From: Anoxybacillus thermarum
GTDB lineage: Bacteria; Bacillota; Bacilli; Bacillales; Anoxybacillaceae
Assembly: GCF_000836725.1 (NCBI RefSeq)
Contig: NZ_JXTH01000026.1
Location: 1 to 35,914 of the forward strand
Reading direction: 5' to 3'
Length of the DNA: 35,914 bases
Below the pieces are notes generated by a model, which worked only from the letters and a program-made list of their open reading frames with translations, was not told where the DNA came from and did no database searches. This document shows, piece after piece, positions 26,002 through 35,808 of the stretch. Position numbers and translations under genes: made by a program. Position 1 is the first letter of the stretch; each line of letters starts with the position of its first letter.

Positions 26002-27027
26002 ATGAAAGTCTCCATTATTGGAGCGACAGGCTATGGGGGCATTGAGCTCATTCGCTTATTGCAACATCATCCGCATATGCGCGTCGCTTCTGTTCATTCA
26101 TCTTCACAAGCAGGTGTTTTGCTGCAACATGTGTATCCGCATATTGGGGGGCGTTTCGTCTTGCGCGATATTCGAAGCGATGATATTGAAGGTGAGCTTG
26201 TGTTTTTAGCGACGCCACCTGGCGTATCGAGCGAATGGACGCCGAAATTGCTTGCGGCGGGACATAAAGTCATCGATTTATCTGGAGACTTTCGTTTGCG
26301 CGATGGAAACGTATATGCGAAGTGGTATAAAAAAGCGCCGCCGAACGAAGAAGTGCTCAAACAGGCGGTATACGGTTTAACGGAATGGAATCGCGAGCAC
26401 ATTGCAAACGCCAGTTTAGTCGCCAATCCCGGCTGCTATCCGACAGCGACGTTGCTCGGATTAGCGCCGCTTGTCATTCAAAAGTGGATCGTGCCGCATT
26501 CGGTTATCGTTGATGCAAAATCAGGTGTATCAGGTGCAGGACGTGGAGTGTCGCTTGGCGTTCATTTTGCGGAAACGAATGAAAACGTAAAAATATACAA
26601 AGTAAACACACATCAACATATTCCAGAAATTGAACAAATGTTACGTGATTGGAACGAACAAATGGGGCCGATGACGTTTAGCACGCATTTAATCCCGATG
26701 ACGCGCGGCATTATGGCGACGATATATGCGGAAGCGGCATGCATCGTATCGCTTGATAGAATGATAGAGTTATATAAAGAAACGTATAAACATTGTCCGT
26801 TCGTGCGCGTTCGGGAAGCAGGTTCTTTCCCATGCACGAAAGATGTGTACGGTTCAAACTATTGCGATATAGGCATCGGTTACGATGAACGAACGAATCG
26901 CATCACAGTTGTAAGCGTGATCGACAACTTAGTGAAAGGCGCGGCGGGGCAAGCCGTTCAAAACGCCAATGTGATGCTTGGATTAGAGGAACAAACCGGA
27001 CTCACATCGATGCCGATGTATCCGTAA
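26002..27027 (+). CDS. argC: N-acetyl-gamma-glutamyl-phosphate reductase ArgC
   Basis: ArgC reduces N-acetylglutamyl phosphate to the semialdehyde with NADPH, the third step of arginine synthesis. At 341 residues it has the nucleotide loop GATGYGGIELIRLL (7-20), IDLSGDFRLRD, and the active-site cysteine C145 in ANPGCYPTAT, plus AKSGVSGAGRG. The start at 26002 has GGGGAG seven bases upstream; an in-frame ATG five codons earlier lies before the ribosome site. First gene of the operon. Confidence 0.95.
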   Translation: MKVSIIGATGYGGIELIRLLQHHPHMRVASVHSSSQAGVLLQHVYPHIGGRFVLRDIRSDDIEGELVFLATPPGVSSEWTPKLLAAGHKVIDLSGDFRLRDGNVYAKWYKKAPPNEEVLKQAVYGLTEWNREHIANASLVANPGCYPTATLLGLAPLVIQKWIVPHSVIVDAKSGVSGAGRGVSLGVHFAETNENVKIYKVNTHQHIPEIEQMLRDWNEQMGPMTFSTHLIPMTRGIMATIYAEAACIVSLDRMIELYKETYKHCPFVRVREAGSFPCTKDVYGSNYCDIGIGYDERTNRITVVSVIDNLVKGAAGQAVQNANVMLGLEEQTGLTSMPMYP

Positions 27028-27041
27028 ATGGGGTGGAGAAG

Positions 27042-28268
27042 ATGAAGTTGATCGAAGAAAAGGTGAAATATGTCGCGGATGGAACGATTGTCACGCCAAA
27101 AGGATTTCAAGCTGCTGGTGTGCATGCAGGGTTACGTTATACGAAAAAAGATTTAGGGGTAATCGTTTGTGACGTGCCGGCATCGTGTGCGGCCGTTTAT
27201 ACGCAAAACGTGTTTCAAGCCGCACCGCTTCAAGTGACGAAACAAAGCATTGCGGTAGAACAAAAGCTTCAAGCGGTCATTGTCAACAGCGCATATGCGA
27301 ACGCATGTACAGGAGAACAAGGGTTAAAAGACGCATACGAAATGCGAAAGTTGTGCGCGGAGACGTTTGGTCTCCCAGAACATCTCGTTGCTGTTGCATC
27401 GACAGGGGTGATCGGTGAATGTTTACCGATGGAAAACATTCGTGCGAGCATTCCGAAATTGAAACCGACAGCCCAATTGGCTGGGGCGGTTGATTTTCAA
27501 ACAGCGATTTTAACAACGGATCTCGTCATGAAAAAAACGTGTTATGAAACGGTCATAGACGGTCAAGTCGTGACGGTCGCCGGGGCGGCAAAAGGATCGG
27601 GAATGATTCATCCAAATATGGCGACGATGCTTGCTTTTATTACGACGGATGCAAACGTCCCATCAGACGTATTGCAAGATGCGCTTCGTTCCATTACGAA
27701 CGTGTCGTTTAATCAAATTACGGTCGATGGGGAAACGTCAACGAACGATATGGTTATCGTCATGGCAAGCGGGTTAGCAGGCAACGAGCCGCTTTCCCCG
27801 CAACATCCAGATTGGGCAAACTTTTATGAAGCGCTCCGTCAAACGTGCGAACATTTAGCGAAACAAATTGCTCGCGATGGAGAAGGGGCAACGAAATTAA
27901 TTGAAGCGCGCGTCAAAGGGGCGCGAACGGACGAAGAAGCAAGATGGGCAGCGAAACATATTGTCGGTTCCAACTTAGTGAAAACAGCGGTATACGGAGC
28001 GGACGCAAACTGGGGGCGCATTATTGGAGCGATTGGACATAGCGGAGCATTCATAAACCCGAATTGCGTAGACGTATGGATCAGTTCGATTCAAATGTTA
28101 AAACAAAGTCAACTGATGCCGTTTTCTGAAGAAGAAGCGAAAGCCGCTTTAATGGAAGACGTCGTCGTGATTACAGTCGATTTGCACGTCGGCAACGGGG
28201 AAGGCATTGCGTGGGGCTGTGATTTAACGTACGACTACATTAAAATTAATGCAAGTTATCGCACGTAA
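27042..28268 (+). CDS. argJ: Bifunctional ornithine acetyltransferase / N-acetylglutamate synthase ArgJ
   Basis: ArgJ moves the acetyl group from N-acetylornithine to glutamate, closing the acetyl cycle; the bifunctional form can also start it from acetyl-CoA. It is made as a precursor of 408 residues that cuts itself before the nucleophile T195 in GSGMIHPNMATMLAFITTDA. NSAYANACTGEQG, ASTGVIGE and the C-terminal YGADANWGRIIGA are conserved. I chose the ATG at 27042; the GTG at 27033 is part of the ribosome site. Whether both activities are present cannot be told from sequence alone. Confidence 0.93.
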   Translation: MKLIEEKVKYVADGTIVTPKGFQAAGVHAGLRYTKKDLGVIVCDVPASCAAVYTQNVFQAAPLQVTKQSIAVEQKLQAVIVNSAYANACTGEQGLKDAYEMRKLCAETFGLPEHLVAVASTGVIGECLPMENIRASIPKLKPTAQLAGAVDFQTAILTTDLVMKKTCYETVIDGQVVTVAGAAKGSGMIHPNMATMLAFITTDANVPSDVLQDALRSITNVSFNQITVDGETSTNDMVIVMASGLAGNEPLSPQHPDWANFYEALRQTCEHLAKQIARDGEGATKLIEARVKGARTDEEARWAAKHIVGSNLVKTAVYGADANWGRIIGAIGHSGAFINPNCVDVWISSIQMLKQSQLMPFSEEEAKAALMEDVVVITVDLHVGNGEGIAWGCDLTYDYIKINASYRT

Positions 28269-28281
28269 GGAGGGGATGGAT

Positions 28282-29040
28282 GTGATTGTCATCAAATGCG
28301 GGGGCAGCGTGCTTCATGAGTTATCCCCATCATTTTTTACGAGCGTGCAACAATTGAGAAACAGCGGGCTTGATGTTGTCATCGTGCATGGTGGAGGACC
28401 AGATATTGGACAGTTGTTACATGCGCTCAACATTCCGTCTGAATTTGTAAACGGATTGCGAAAAACGACAAAAGACGTGTTAGACGTTGTTCAAATGGTG
28501 TTAAACGGAAAAGTGAACAAGACGCTCGTCTCGCTGTTACAAGTAAACGACATTCGCGCCGTCGGTTTGTCCGGTGTCGACGATCGCTTGTTACAAGCGA
28601 AACCAATTGACTTACAGACGCTCGGCTATGTAGGAGAAGTCGTACACGTTCATGTGAAGATTGTTCATGCGTTGTTGCGTCACGGATACGTGCCCGTCAT
28701 TGCACCGATCGGAATGGATGAGCATGGCCAGACGTATAACATTAACGCAGATACAGCAGCGGCGGCGATTGCACAGGCGCTTTCAGCTGACAAACTCGTT
28801 TTTGTGACAGACGTCGCTGGCATTTTAAACGATGGAGAAGTTGTCAAAGAAGCAACAGCACATATGATTGAAGCGATGATTGCAGATGGAACGATTTCAG
28901 GAGGAATGATTCCGAAAGTGAAAGCGGCTCTTCAAGCGCTCAACTCCGTCAATGAAGTCGCTATTGTAAGCGGAAAAGTTCCGTTTTATAAAGAAGGAAC
29001 GTGGCATGGAACGATGATGAAGAAAGAGGTGTACGTATGA
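28282..29040 (+). CDS. argB: Acetylglutamate kinase ArgB
   Basis: ArgB phosphorylates N-acetylglutamate. The 252-residue protein begins with VIKCGGSVL and has [30 protein letters not shown] and GGMIPKV, the amino-acid-kinase motifs. AAGGAGG sits eight bases before the GTG at 28282 but only two before the ATG at 28276, so I prefer GTG; the difference is two residues. It lacks the N-terminal helix of arginine-inhibited hexameric kinases, so direct arginine feedback is less likely. The stop overlaps the argD start (ATGA). Confidence 0.92.
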   Translation: MIVIKCGGSVLHELSPSFFTSVQQLRNSGLDVVIVHGGGPDIGQLLHALNIPSEFVNGLRKTTKDVLDVVQMVLNGKVNKTLVSLLQVNDIRAVGLSGVDDRLLQAKPIDLQTLGYVGEVVHVHVKIVHALLRHGYVPVIAPIGMDEHGQTYNINADTAAAAIAQALSADKLVFVTDVAGILNDGEVVKEATAHMIEAMIADGTISGGMIPKVKAALQALNSVNEVAIVSGKVPFYKEGTWHGTMMKKEVYV

Positions 29041-30194
29041 TTTTTCCAACGTATCAACGGTTTCCGATTACAGTTGCTAAAGCGGAAGGAACGAAACTCA
29101 TCGCGACAGACGGAACACAATATCTCGACTTTGTTGCAGGCATTGCGGTATGTAATCTCGGTCATCGTCACCCCGCTGTGCAACAAGCGCTTGAGGCGCA
29201 GTTAAACGAAGTATGGCACGTGTCTAATTTGTTTCATCTTCCGCTTCAAGAAGAAGTCGCTTCTCTTCTTGTGCAACATTCCGTTGGCGATGCGGTGTTT
29301 TTTTGCAATAGCGGAGCGGAGGCGAACGAAGCAGCGATCAAGCTGGCGCGCAAACATACAGGACGGTCGAAAATCATTACGTGTGAACAGTCGTTTCACG
29401 GTCGAACGTTTGCGACGATGACAGCGACCGGGCAAGCGAAAATTCACGATGGATTCGGCCCGTTGTTGCCGACGTTTACGTATGTGCCGTTTAATGATAT
29501 CGCTGCGTTAGAACGAGAAATGGATGAAACGGTGGCAGCTGTCATGGTCGAAGTCGTGCAAGGCGAAGGTGGTGTTGTCGTCGGAGAAAAGTCATTTTTG
29601 CAGGCAGCCGAACAGCTTTGCCAGACGTACGGTGCATTGCTCATTGTCGATGAAGTGCAAACAGGCATCGGAAGAACAGGAACATTGTTTGCTTATGAGC
29701 AGTTCGATATTTCTCCTGATATTATTACCGTCGCAAAAGGATTAGGAAGCGGTTTTCCGGTCGGGGCGATGATCGGAAAGAAACATGTCGTATCGGCGTT
29801 TAGCGTAGGAGTACACGGCTCAACGTTTGGCGGAAACGCTTTGGCGATGGCAGCAGCGAAAGCGACGCTTCAAATTGTAGCACAACCGTCATTTTTACGG
29901 GAAGCACAAGAAAAAGGAACATATTTTAAGCAGAGATTAGCCGAACAGTTAAAAGACGTTCAAATCGTGCAAGATGTGCGCGGTTTAGGGTTGATGATCG
30001 GCATTGTATGCAGTGAACCAGTTGCGAATATATTGCCCCATATTCATGAGCGTGGGCTTCTTGCTTTAGCAGCGGGACCGAATGTCATTCGTTTATTGCC
30101 ACCGCTCATCGTGACGAAAGAAGAGCTTGACGAGGCGATAAATATATTACAAAAAGCGTTAACGTCATATGAACGCGACTTTTTATACGCATGA
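29037..30194 (+). CDS. argD: Acetylornithine aminotransferase ArgD
   Basis: ArgD converts N-acetylglutamate semialdehyde to N-acetylornithine with PLP and glutamate. The 385-residue protein has [18 protein letters not shown] (88-105), [14 protein letters not shown] (202-215), the PLP lysine K234 in [14 protein letters not shown], and [10 protein letters not shown]. The ATG at 29037 overlaps the argB stop as ATGA; a longer frame inside argB is not supported. Its stop overlaps the first of two ARG-box-like sequences that occupy the gap to carA. Confidence 0.95.
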   Translation: MIFPTYQRFPITVAKAEGTKLIATDGTQYLDFVAGIAVCNLGHRHPAVQQALEAQLNEVWHVSNLFHLPLQEEVASLLVQHSVGDAVFFCNSGAEANEAAIKLARKHTGRSKIITCEQSFHGRTFATMTATGQAKIHDGFGPLLPTFTYVPFNDIAALEREMDETVAAVMVEVVQGEGGVVVGEKSFLQAAEQLCQTYGALLIVDEVQTGIGRTGTLFAYEQFDISPDIITVAKGLGSGFPVGAMIGKKHVVSAFSVGVHGSTFGGNALAMAAAKATLQIVAQPSFLREAQEKGTYFKQRLAEQLKDVQIVQDVRGLGLMIGIVCSEPVANILPHIHERGLLALAAGPNVIRLLPPLIVTKEELDEAINILQKALTSYERDFLYA

Positions 30195-30231
30195 GTGAAT
30201 AAAAATTCTTTTTGTTTAATAAACATTCGTT
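30194..30231 (+). promoter_or_regulatory. Tandem ARG boxes (ArgR/AhrC operator) between argD and carA
   Basis: TGAATAAAAATTCT (30196-30209) matches TGAAT-N4-ATTCA at nine of ten fixed positions; TTAATAAACATTCG (30216-30229) matches at eight. Centres are 20 bases apart, so the two 18-base boxes are separated by 2 bases, close to the spacing of known ArgR operators. No good promoter lies in the gap. Confidence 0.6.
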
Positions 30232-30243
30232 TGGGGTGTGAAC

Positions 30244-31311
30244 ATGGAGGCGTATTTACATTTACAAAACGGCAAAATGTTTGCCGGAAAACTGGAAACG
30301 GCATGGACGGGAGATATTGCGGGGGAAGTTGTTTTTTTTACAGGGATGACAGGGTATCAAGAAGTGTTAACAGATCCGTCGTATAAAAATCAAATCGTCG
30401 TATTTACGTATCCGCTTATTGGGAATTACGGGATTAACGAAGTCGATTTTGAAAGCAAACAGCCGCATGTAAAGGCGGTCATCGTTTATGAGGCGGAGGA
30501 GACAGGGTATCATTACGAAGCAAAGTACAGTTTGAAACAATATTTGCAAAAATGGAACGTTCCGCTTCTCACCCATGTCGATACGCGAGCGGTCGTAAAA
30601 CAAATTCGTGAACATGGGGCGATGCCTGCTGTGATTTCAACGAGCCGGCAGGCGGCCGTGCAAGTGGAAGAACAAGCGCCCGTGCCGCTCGTGAGCACAT
30701 CGGACATACAAACGTACGGAAACGGTCATATGCACGTTGTTTTGTTTGATTTCGGATATAAAAAGTCAATCGTTCATTCGCTAATGGCGTACGGATGTCG
30801 TGTGACGGTCGTTCCGTACAATACGACGTTACAAACGGTTGAACAACTTGAGCCAGACGGGGTGTTATTATCGAACGGACCGGGAGACCCGAAACAATTG
30901 TCCTACTATTTGCCAAATATTTTGGCGGTCATCGAACGGTATCCAACGCTTGCAATTTGCCTTGGGCATCAGCTCGTTTCGCTCGCTTACGGCGGGGATA
31001 CGGAAAAATTGCCGTTCGGGCATCGCGGAGCAAATCAGCCGGTATATGATGCGAAAACGAAAAAAGTGTTTATGACTTCGCAAAACCACGGCTATGTTGT
31101 CAAGGCAGAAAGTTTAGCGCATACGCCGCTTTCCATTCGTTTTATTAACGTCAATGACGGTTCGGTGGAAGGTGTCGCCCATGAAACGAAGCCAATTTTA
31201 TGTGTGCAGTATCATCCTGAGGCGCATCCTGGACCAAACGATACGCAATTTATTTTTGCTGAATTTGTTGACATGATGAAAGCAGCAAGAAAGGAGAAAG
31301 TATATGCCTAA
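30244..31311 (+). CDS. carA: Carbamoyl-phosphate synthase small subunit, arginine-linked
   Basis: CarA releases ammonia from glutamine for carbamoyl phosphate synthesis. The 355-residue protein has the N-terminal domain (FFTGMTGYQEVLTDPSY, 31-47) and a class I amidotransferase domain with the nucleophile C239 in LAICLGHQL and the histidine-glutamate pair in CVQYHPEAHPG. The ATG at 30244 follows GGGGTG; the GTG at 30238 is part of that site. Placement in the arginine operon marks it as the arginine isozyme; a pyrimidine one is expected elsewhere. It overlaps carB by eight bases. Confidence 0.94.
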   Translation: MEAYLHLQNGKMFAGKLETAWTGDIAGEVVFFTGMTGYQEVLTDPSYKNQIVVFTYPLIGNYGINEVDFESKQPHVKAVIVYEAEETGYHYEAKYSLKQYLQKWNVPLLTHVDTRAVVKQIREHGAMPAVISTSRQAAVQVEEQAPVPLVSTSDIQTYGNGHMHVVLFDFGYKKSIVHSLMAYGCRVTVVPYNTTLQTVEQLEPDGVLLSNGPGDPKQLSYYLPNILAVIERYPTLAICLGHQLVSLAYGGDTEKLPFGHRGANQPVYDAKTKKVFMTSQNHGYVVKAESLAHTPLSIRFINVNDGSVEGVAHETKPILCVQYHPEAHPGPNDTQFIFAEFVDMMKAARKEKVYA

Positions 31312-34300
31312 AGATTCAACGCTTCGTTCGATTCTTGTGATCGGTTCAGGTCCGATCGTCATTGGGCAAGCGGCAGAGTTTGACTATTCGGGAACGCAAG
31401 GTTGCTTAGCATTAAAAGAAGAAGGATACCGCGTCATTTTAGCAAACAACAATCCAGCGACAATTATGACGGATGAAGTGCATGCGGATGCGGTATATTT
31501 TGAGCCGCTGACGGTAGAAAGCATGGAAAAAATTATCGCAAAAGAGCGACCCGATGGGCTATTAGCTACGCTTGGCGGACAGACTGGGTTGAACTTAGCT
31601 TTTGCTTTACATGAACAAGGTATTTTACAAAAGTATAACGTTCGCTTGCTCGGTACACCGATCGAATCCATTCAGCGCGGTGAAGACCGCGAAGCGTTTC
31701 GGGCGTTAATGTATGAATTAAATGAGCCAGTGCCAGAAAGCGAAATTGTGACGACTGTTGAAGAAGCGGTGCAATTTGCAAAACAAATCGGATTTCCGAT
31801 TATCGTTCGCCCGGCATATACGCTCGGTGGAACAGGGGGCGGCATCGCACAGACGATGGAGGAGCTTGTTGACATTGTCACAAAAGGATTGCAGGAAAGT
31901 CCGATTACGCAATGTTTAGTTGAACGGAGCGTCGCGGGATTTAAAGAAATTGAGTATGAAGTGATGCGCGACCATACGAATACGTGCATTACGATTTGCA
32001 ATATGGAAAATATTGATCCTGTCGGCATTCATACGGGCGATTCGATCGTCGTTGCTCCGTCGCAAACGTTGACAGATGTCGAATATCATATGTTGCGTTC
32101 AGCTGCCATTAAAATTATTTCGGCTCTTGGTGTTGTCGGGGGATGCAACATTCAATTTGCGCTCGATCCAAAAAGTAAAAAGTACTATTTGATTGAAGTC
32201 AATCCGCGCGTGAGCCGATCATCTGCCCTTGCATCAAAAGCGACAGGCTATCCGATCGCAAGAATGGCGGCAAAATTAGCGGTCGGTTATACGCTTGCAG
32301 AACTAGTGAATCCAGTGACAGGACATACGTATGCGAGCTTTGAGCCTGCACTCGACTATGTCGTCGTGAAATTTCCGCGCTTTCCGTTCGATAAATTTTC
32401 GTTTGCTGATCGTCGCCTCGGCACGCAAATGAAAGCGACAGGAGAAGTGATGGCGATCGATCGTAATTTTGAGCGAGCGTTGCAAAAGGCGCTTCATTCG
32501 CTTGAGTTAGATCATATCGGTTTATATTCACCAGCGCTTGCGAAACAGCCGACGAAGGCGTTAGTAGATATCGTCAAAGCGGGAGAAGATCGCCGCTTTT
32601 TCGCTATACTCGAGCTGCTTCGCCGCGGCATAGCGACAGAACAAATATACGAATGGACGAAAATGGACTTATATTTTTTAACTCGTTTTGCTCAGCTTAT
32701 TGCGCTTGAACAACAAGCAAAAGAAACGACGCTTCATTCAATTGATGAACAAACGCTTCGCATGCTAAAAGAAAAAGGGTTTTCCGATGCGTATTTAGCG
32801 TATATATGGAACGTTGATGAAAAAGATGTGCGCCAAAAAAGAAAAGCATATGGCATTGTCCCTGCCTACAAAATGGTCGATACGTGCGCGGCCGAATTTT
32901 CAGCAGAAACGTCGTACTATTATTCGACATATTTTGGCGAAAGTGAAATACAAACGAGCGATCAGCCGAAAATGCTTATTCTCGGATCAGGTCCGATTCG
33001 CATCGGGCAAGGAGTTGAATTTGACTATAGCTCGGTTCATTGCGTATACGCTTTGCAACAAGCGGGATATGAAGCGATTTTAATGAACAATAATCCTGAA
33101 ACAGTCAGCACCGACTTTACCGTTGCCGATCGTTTATATTTTGAGCCGCTCACGGTAGAAGATGTGTTAAATGTCGTGGAAGCGGAAAACGTCGAAGCGG
33201 TCATCGTGCAATTTGGTGGTCAAACGGCCATTAACTTAGCGAACAAGCTTGAATCGTACGGCGTGTCAATTATTGGCATGAATAGTGAGATTATTGACCA
33301 ACTAGAAGATCGGGAACGTTTTTATGCACTCCTTCAGTCGCTTGACATTCCACATGTGAAAGGAACGACGGCAAACGACAAAGAGGAATTAATGGAAAAA
33401 GTGGAACGTATCGGTTATCCACTTTTGCTTCGTCCATCGTACGTCATTGGCGGACGTGGAATGCATATCGTTTATGATGAACAACAGCTTGCTTCACTTA
33501 TACAACAAGAGATGGTGTATCCGGTGTTAATTGACGAATATGTACGCGCAAAAGAAGGAGAGCTTGATGCGATTTGTGACGGACATGATGTGTTCGTTCC
33601 GACAATTATTGAACATGTCGAAAAAACAGGCGTCCATTCTGGCGATAGTTATGCATTATTGCCTGCTCAATCGTTTACGGAAGAAGAAAAAGCGAAAATG
33701 ATCGATTATACGAAGCGAATAACAAATAAGCTTCATTTCAAAGGGTTAATGAACGTGCAGTTTATTGTGCGAGATGGGGAAGTGTACGTCTTAGAAGTCA
33801 ATCCGCGGGCAAGCCGCACCGTTCCGATCGTCAGTAAAGTGACAGGTGTGCCGATGGTTCAACTCGCGACAAACGTATTGCTTGGGAAATATTTGTCGGA
33901 AGACGTCAAACAATCGGTTTCTATCCCATATGTTGTCTTAAAGTATCCGGTGTTTTCCACATATAAGTTGCCGGGTGTCGATCCGCTTGTCGGTCCAGAA
34001 ATGAAGTCGACAGGGGAAGGAATTAGCATTGCAAAAACAGTGCAAGAAGCGGCATATAAAGCGTTTTATCCATATATCGTAAAGAAAAAAGAAGCGTATG
34101 AAATATATGTCGATGCACCAGCTGAGGCGAAGGTGTTGGGCGAGCAAGCGAAACAACAAGGGCTAACGATTGTGACAGATGAGCCGTTCGAACGATGGGT
34201 CGAGAAAAAAGAAGCGCTTGCCTTTGTAAGCTTCATGCGCGATGAACAAAGTGCATGGCGAAGAAAACAGGCGCTCGCTCGACATGTGCTCGTATTGACG

Positions 34301-34408
34301 GAAGAAGAAACCGCGCGTTTGTTTGTCCAAGCGTGGTCGACAAAACATTTTTCCGTTTGTTCCATTCAAGATTGGTTAAAAAATTTACGTGAAGTGGTGA
34401 GAAAATGA
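31304..34408 (+). CDS. carB: Carbamoyl-phosphate synthase large subunit, arginine-linked
   Basis: CarB makes carbamoyl phosphate from bicarbonate, ammonia and two ATP. The 1034-residue protein has two homologous ATP-grasp halves: IGSGPIVIGQAAEFDYSGTQ near the N-terminus and LGSGPIRIGQGVEFDYSSVH near residue 562, each followed by its ATP-binding and EVNPR motifs. It is about 40 residues shorter than E. coli CarB (1073), and the C-terminal regulatory region (after about 925) is strongly diverged, as expected for an enzyme not controlled by UMP. GGAG precedes the ATG. The stop overlaps the argF start. Confidence 0.94.
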   Translation: MPKDSTLRSILVIGSGPIVIGQAAEFDYSGTQGCLALKEEGYRVILANNNPATIMTDEVHADAVYFEPLTVESMEKIIAKERPDGLLATLGGQTGLNLAFALHEQGILQKYNVRLLGTPIESIQRGEDREAFRALMYELNEPVPESEIVTTVEEAVQFAKQIGFPIIVRPAYTLGGTGGGIAQTMEELVDIVTKGLQESPITQCLVERSVAGFKEIEYEVMRDHTNTCITICNMENIDPVGIHTGDSIVVAPSQTLTDVEYHMLRSAAIKIISALGVVGGCNIQFALDPKSKKYYLIEVNPRVSRSSALASKATGYPIARMAAKLAVGYTLAELVNPVTGHTYASFEPALDYVVVKFPRFPFDKFSFADRRLGTQMKATGEVMAIDRNFERALQKALHSLELDHIGLYSPALAKQPTKALVDIVKAGEDRRFFAILELLRRGIATEQIYEWTKMDLYFLTRFAQLIALEQQAKETTLHSIDEQTLRMLKEKGFSDAYLAYIWNVDEKDVRQKRKAYGIVPAYKMVDTCAAEFSAETSYYYSTYFGESEIQTSDQPKMLILGSGPIRIGQGVEFDYSSVHCVYALQQAGYEAILMNNNPETVSTDFTVADRLYFEPLTVEDVLNVVEAENVEAVIVQFGGQTAINLANKLESYGVSIIGMNSEIIDQLEDRERFYALLQSLDIPHVKGTTANDKEELMEKVERIGYPLLLRPSYVIGGRGMHIVYDEQQLASLIQQEMVYPVLIDEYVRAKEGELDAICDGHDVFVPTIIEHVEKTGVHSGDSYALLPAQSFTEEEKAKMIDYTKRITNKLHFKGLMNVQFIVRDGEVYVLEVNPRASRTVPIVSKVTGVPMVQLATNVLLGKYLSEDVKQSVSIPYVVLKYPVFSTYKLPGVDPLVGPEMKSTGEGISIAKTVQEAAYKAFYPYIVKKKEAYEIYVDAPAEAKVLGEQAKQQGLTIVTDEPFERWVEKKEALAFVSFMRDEQSAWRRKQALARHVLVLTEEETARLFVQAWSTKHFSVCSIQDWLKNLREVVRK

Positions 34409-35349
34409 ACATGACAGCAACGATTCAGTTAAAAGGGAAAGATTTTTTAACGTTGGCGGACTATTCGAAGGAAGAAATCGAATATTTGCTTCATTTGGCG
34501 CTTGAATTAAAAGAGAAGCAACAAAGCGGCGAACGATACATGCCGCTAAGTGGCAAAACGCTCGCGATGATTTTTGAAAAGCCGTCAACGAGAACGCGCG
34601 TTTCATTTGAAGTTGGCATGGTTCAATTAGGCGGTCATGCACTTCATTTAAGCAGCCGCGATTTGCAAATCGGACGTGGAGAAACAATTGCAGATACGGC
34701 GCGCGTATTATCGGAATATGTCGATGCAATTATGATTCGCACGTTCGAGCATGAAAAAGTAGAGGAGCTTGCCCATTATGCAACGATTCCTGTCATTAAT
34801 GGGTTGACTGATGACGATCATCCGTGTCAAGCGCTCGCTGATTTATTAACGATTTATGAAGTGAAAGGAAAACTTCAAGGGCTAAAGCTTGCCTACATCG
34901 GCGACGGAAACAATATGGCGCATGCGTTAATGCTTGCGGCGGCAAAAGTCGGCATGGATTGTGCGGTCGCTTCACCGAAAGGATATGAGCCGAAAGAAGC
35001 GGTTGTCAACGAAGCGAAAAACATCGCAAATGAAAGCGGTGCAACGATCGTTGTAACAAACGATCCGTATGAAGCGCTTGTCGATGCAGACGTTGTATAC
35101 ACAGATGTATGGGCAAGCATGGGGCAAGAGGCGGAAGCAATCGAACGGATGCACATCTTTGCACCGTTTCAAGTCAATGAAACGCTCGTCCAACAAGCAA
35201 AAAGCGATTTTATGTTTTTACATTGCTTGCCTGCTCACCGCGGTGAAGAAGTGACAGAAGGTGTGATTGATGGCGTGCATTCGTACATTTTCCAACAAGC
35301 TGGAAACCGTCTTCACGCACAAAAAGCATTGCTCGTTTCGTTGCTGTAG
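34405..35349 (+). CDS. argF: Ornithine carbamoyltransferase ArgF
   Basis: ArgF joins ornithine and carbamoyl phosphate to give citrulline. The 314-residue protein shows the carbamoyl-phosphate site STRTR (61-65), HPCQ (139-142), and the ornithine-side HCLP (273-276) with DVWASMGQE, which distinguishes it from aspartate carbamoyltransferase. The ATG at 34405 overlaps the carB stop (ATGA); the ATG two codons later is an alternative. It is the last arginine gene here; argG and argH are not in the window. I see no hairpin terminator in the 89 bases before yjzC. Confidence 0.95.
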   Translation: MNMTATIQLKGKDFLTLADYSKEEIEYLLHLALELKEKQQSGERYMPLSGKTLAMIFEKPSTRTRVSFEVGMVQLGGHALHLSSRDLQIGRGETIADTARVLSEYVDAIMIRTFEHEKVEELAHYATIPVINGLTDDDHPCQALADLLTIYEVKGKLQGLKLAYIGDGNNMAHALMLAAAKVGMDCAVASPKGYEPKEAVVNEAKNIANESGATIVVTNDPYEALVDADVVYTDVWASMGQEAEAIERMHIFAPFQVNETLVQQAKSDFMFLHCLPAHRGEEVTEGVIDGVHSYIFQQAGNRLHAQKALLVSLL

Positions 35350-35438
35350 CATTTGGATATCGATCCGTTATTTCTCATCATCGTTTTGAAACAAAATGGA
35401 CATATTATGAAATGATCAGAAGATGAGGAGGGATACGG

Positions 35439-35618
35439 ATGGGACAAAGCCGACATTTTCGCCCCGGGCAAAAAGCGCCGAACAACGGGATATATATTGA
35501 AATAGGCGAGACAGGAGATCAAGTGAAAAATCCGAAAAAATTAAAACTAAAAGCAGGTGACCGTTTTCCAGAAACGTCGAATCATAATCGGATATGGACG
35601 TACTTTCCAAAACCGTAA
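35439..35618 (+). CDS. yjzC: YjzC family small protein
   Basis: A 59-residue protein starting MGQSRHFRPGQKAPNNG, with the family segments EIGETGDQVKNPKKLKLKAGDRFPET and a terminal RIWTYFPKP. B. subtilis has yjzC after argF as well, so the locus is conserved. Function is unknown. GAGGAGGGA precedes the ATG. The complete gene ends with TAA at 35616-35618 and the insertion sequence begins on the next base, so the insertion spared the coding frame but removed the native downstream region. Confidence 0.88.
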   Translation: MGQSRHFRPGQKAPNNGIYIEIGETGDQVKNPKKLKLKAGDRFPETSNHNRIWTYFPKP

Positions 35619-35658
35619 GTGTGAGTAAAATATTTGTGGGTGACATTCAGGAATGATT

Positions 35659-35702
35659 CCCCGACGAGGGTTGCGAACTTTTGTTCGCGACGCTCGTCGG
35701 GG
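35659..35702. repeat. Long imperfect palindrome in the insertion sequence leader (right copy)
   Basis: Identical to 214-257 in reverse: two 20-base arms with 18 pairs around a four-base TTTT loop. In this copy it lies between yjzC and the transposase on a strand likely to be transcribed from the arginine side. Confidence 0.6.
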
Positions 35703-35747
35703 CCACCAAGCGAAGCGCGGTAGAAAAAAGCAAATGTCATGCAAAAA

Positions 35748-35808
35748 GGACTCTCTCCCTGCTATGATGGTGATGACCAACATCAATAAAACAGGAGGGA
35801 GAGAGTCC
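35748..35808 (+). promoter_or_regulatory. Ribosome-site-sequestering hairpin in the insertion sequence leader (right copy)
   Basis: GGACTCTCTCCCT (35748-35760) pairs perfectly with AGGGAGAGAGTCC (35796-35808). AGGAGG lies at 35793-35798, so half of it and the whole spacer to the ATG at 35809 are in the stem. A possible -10 (TATGAT, 35763-35768, with a weak TGCAAA 17 bases before it) would start a transcript inside the loop, lacking the first arm and leaving the ribosome site free. Confidence 0.6.
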
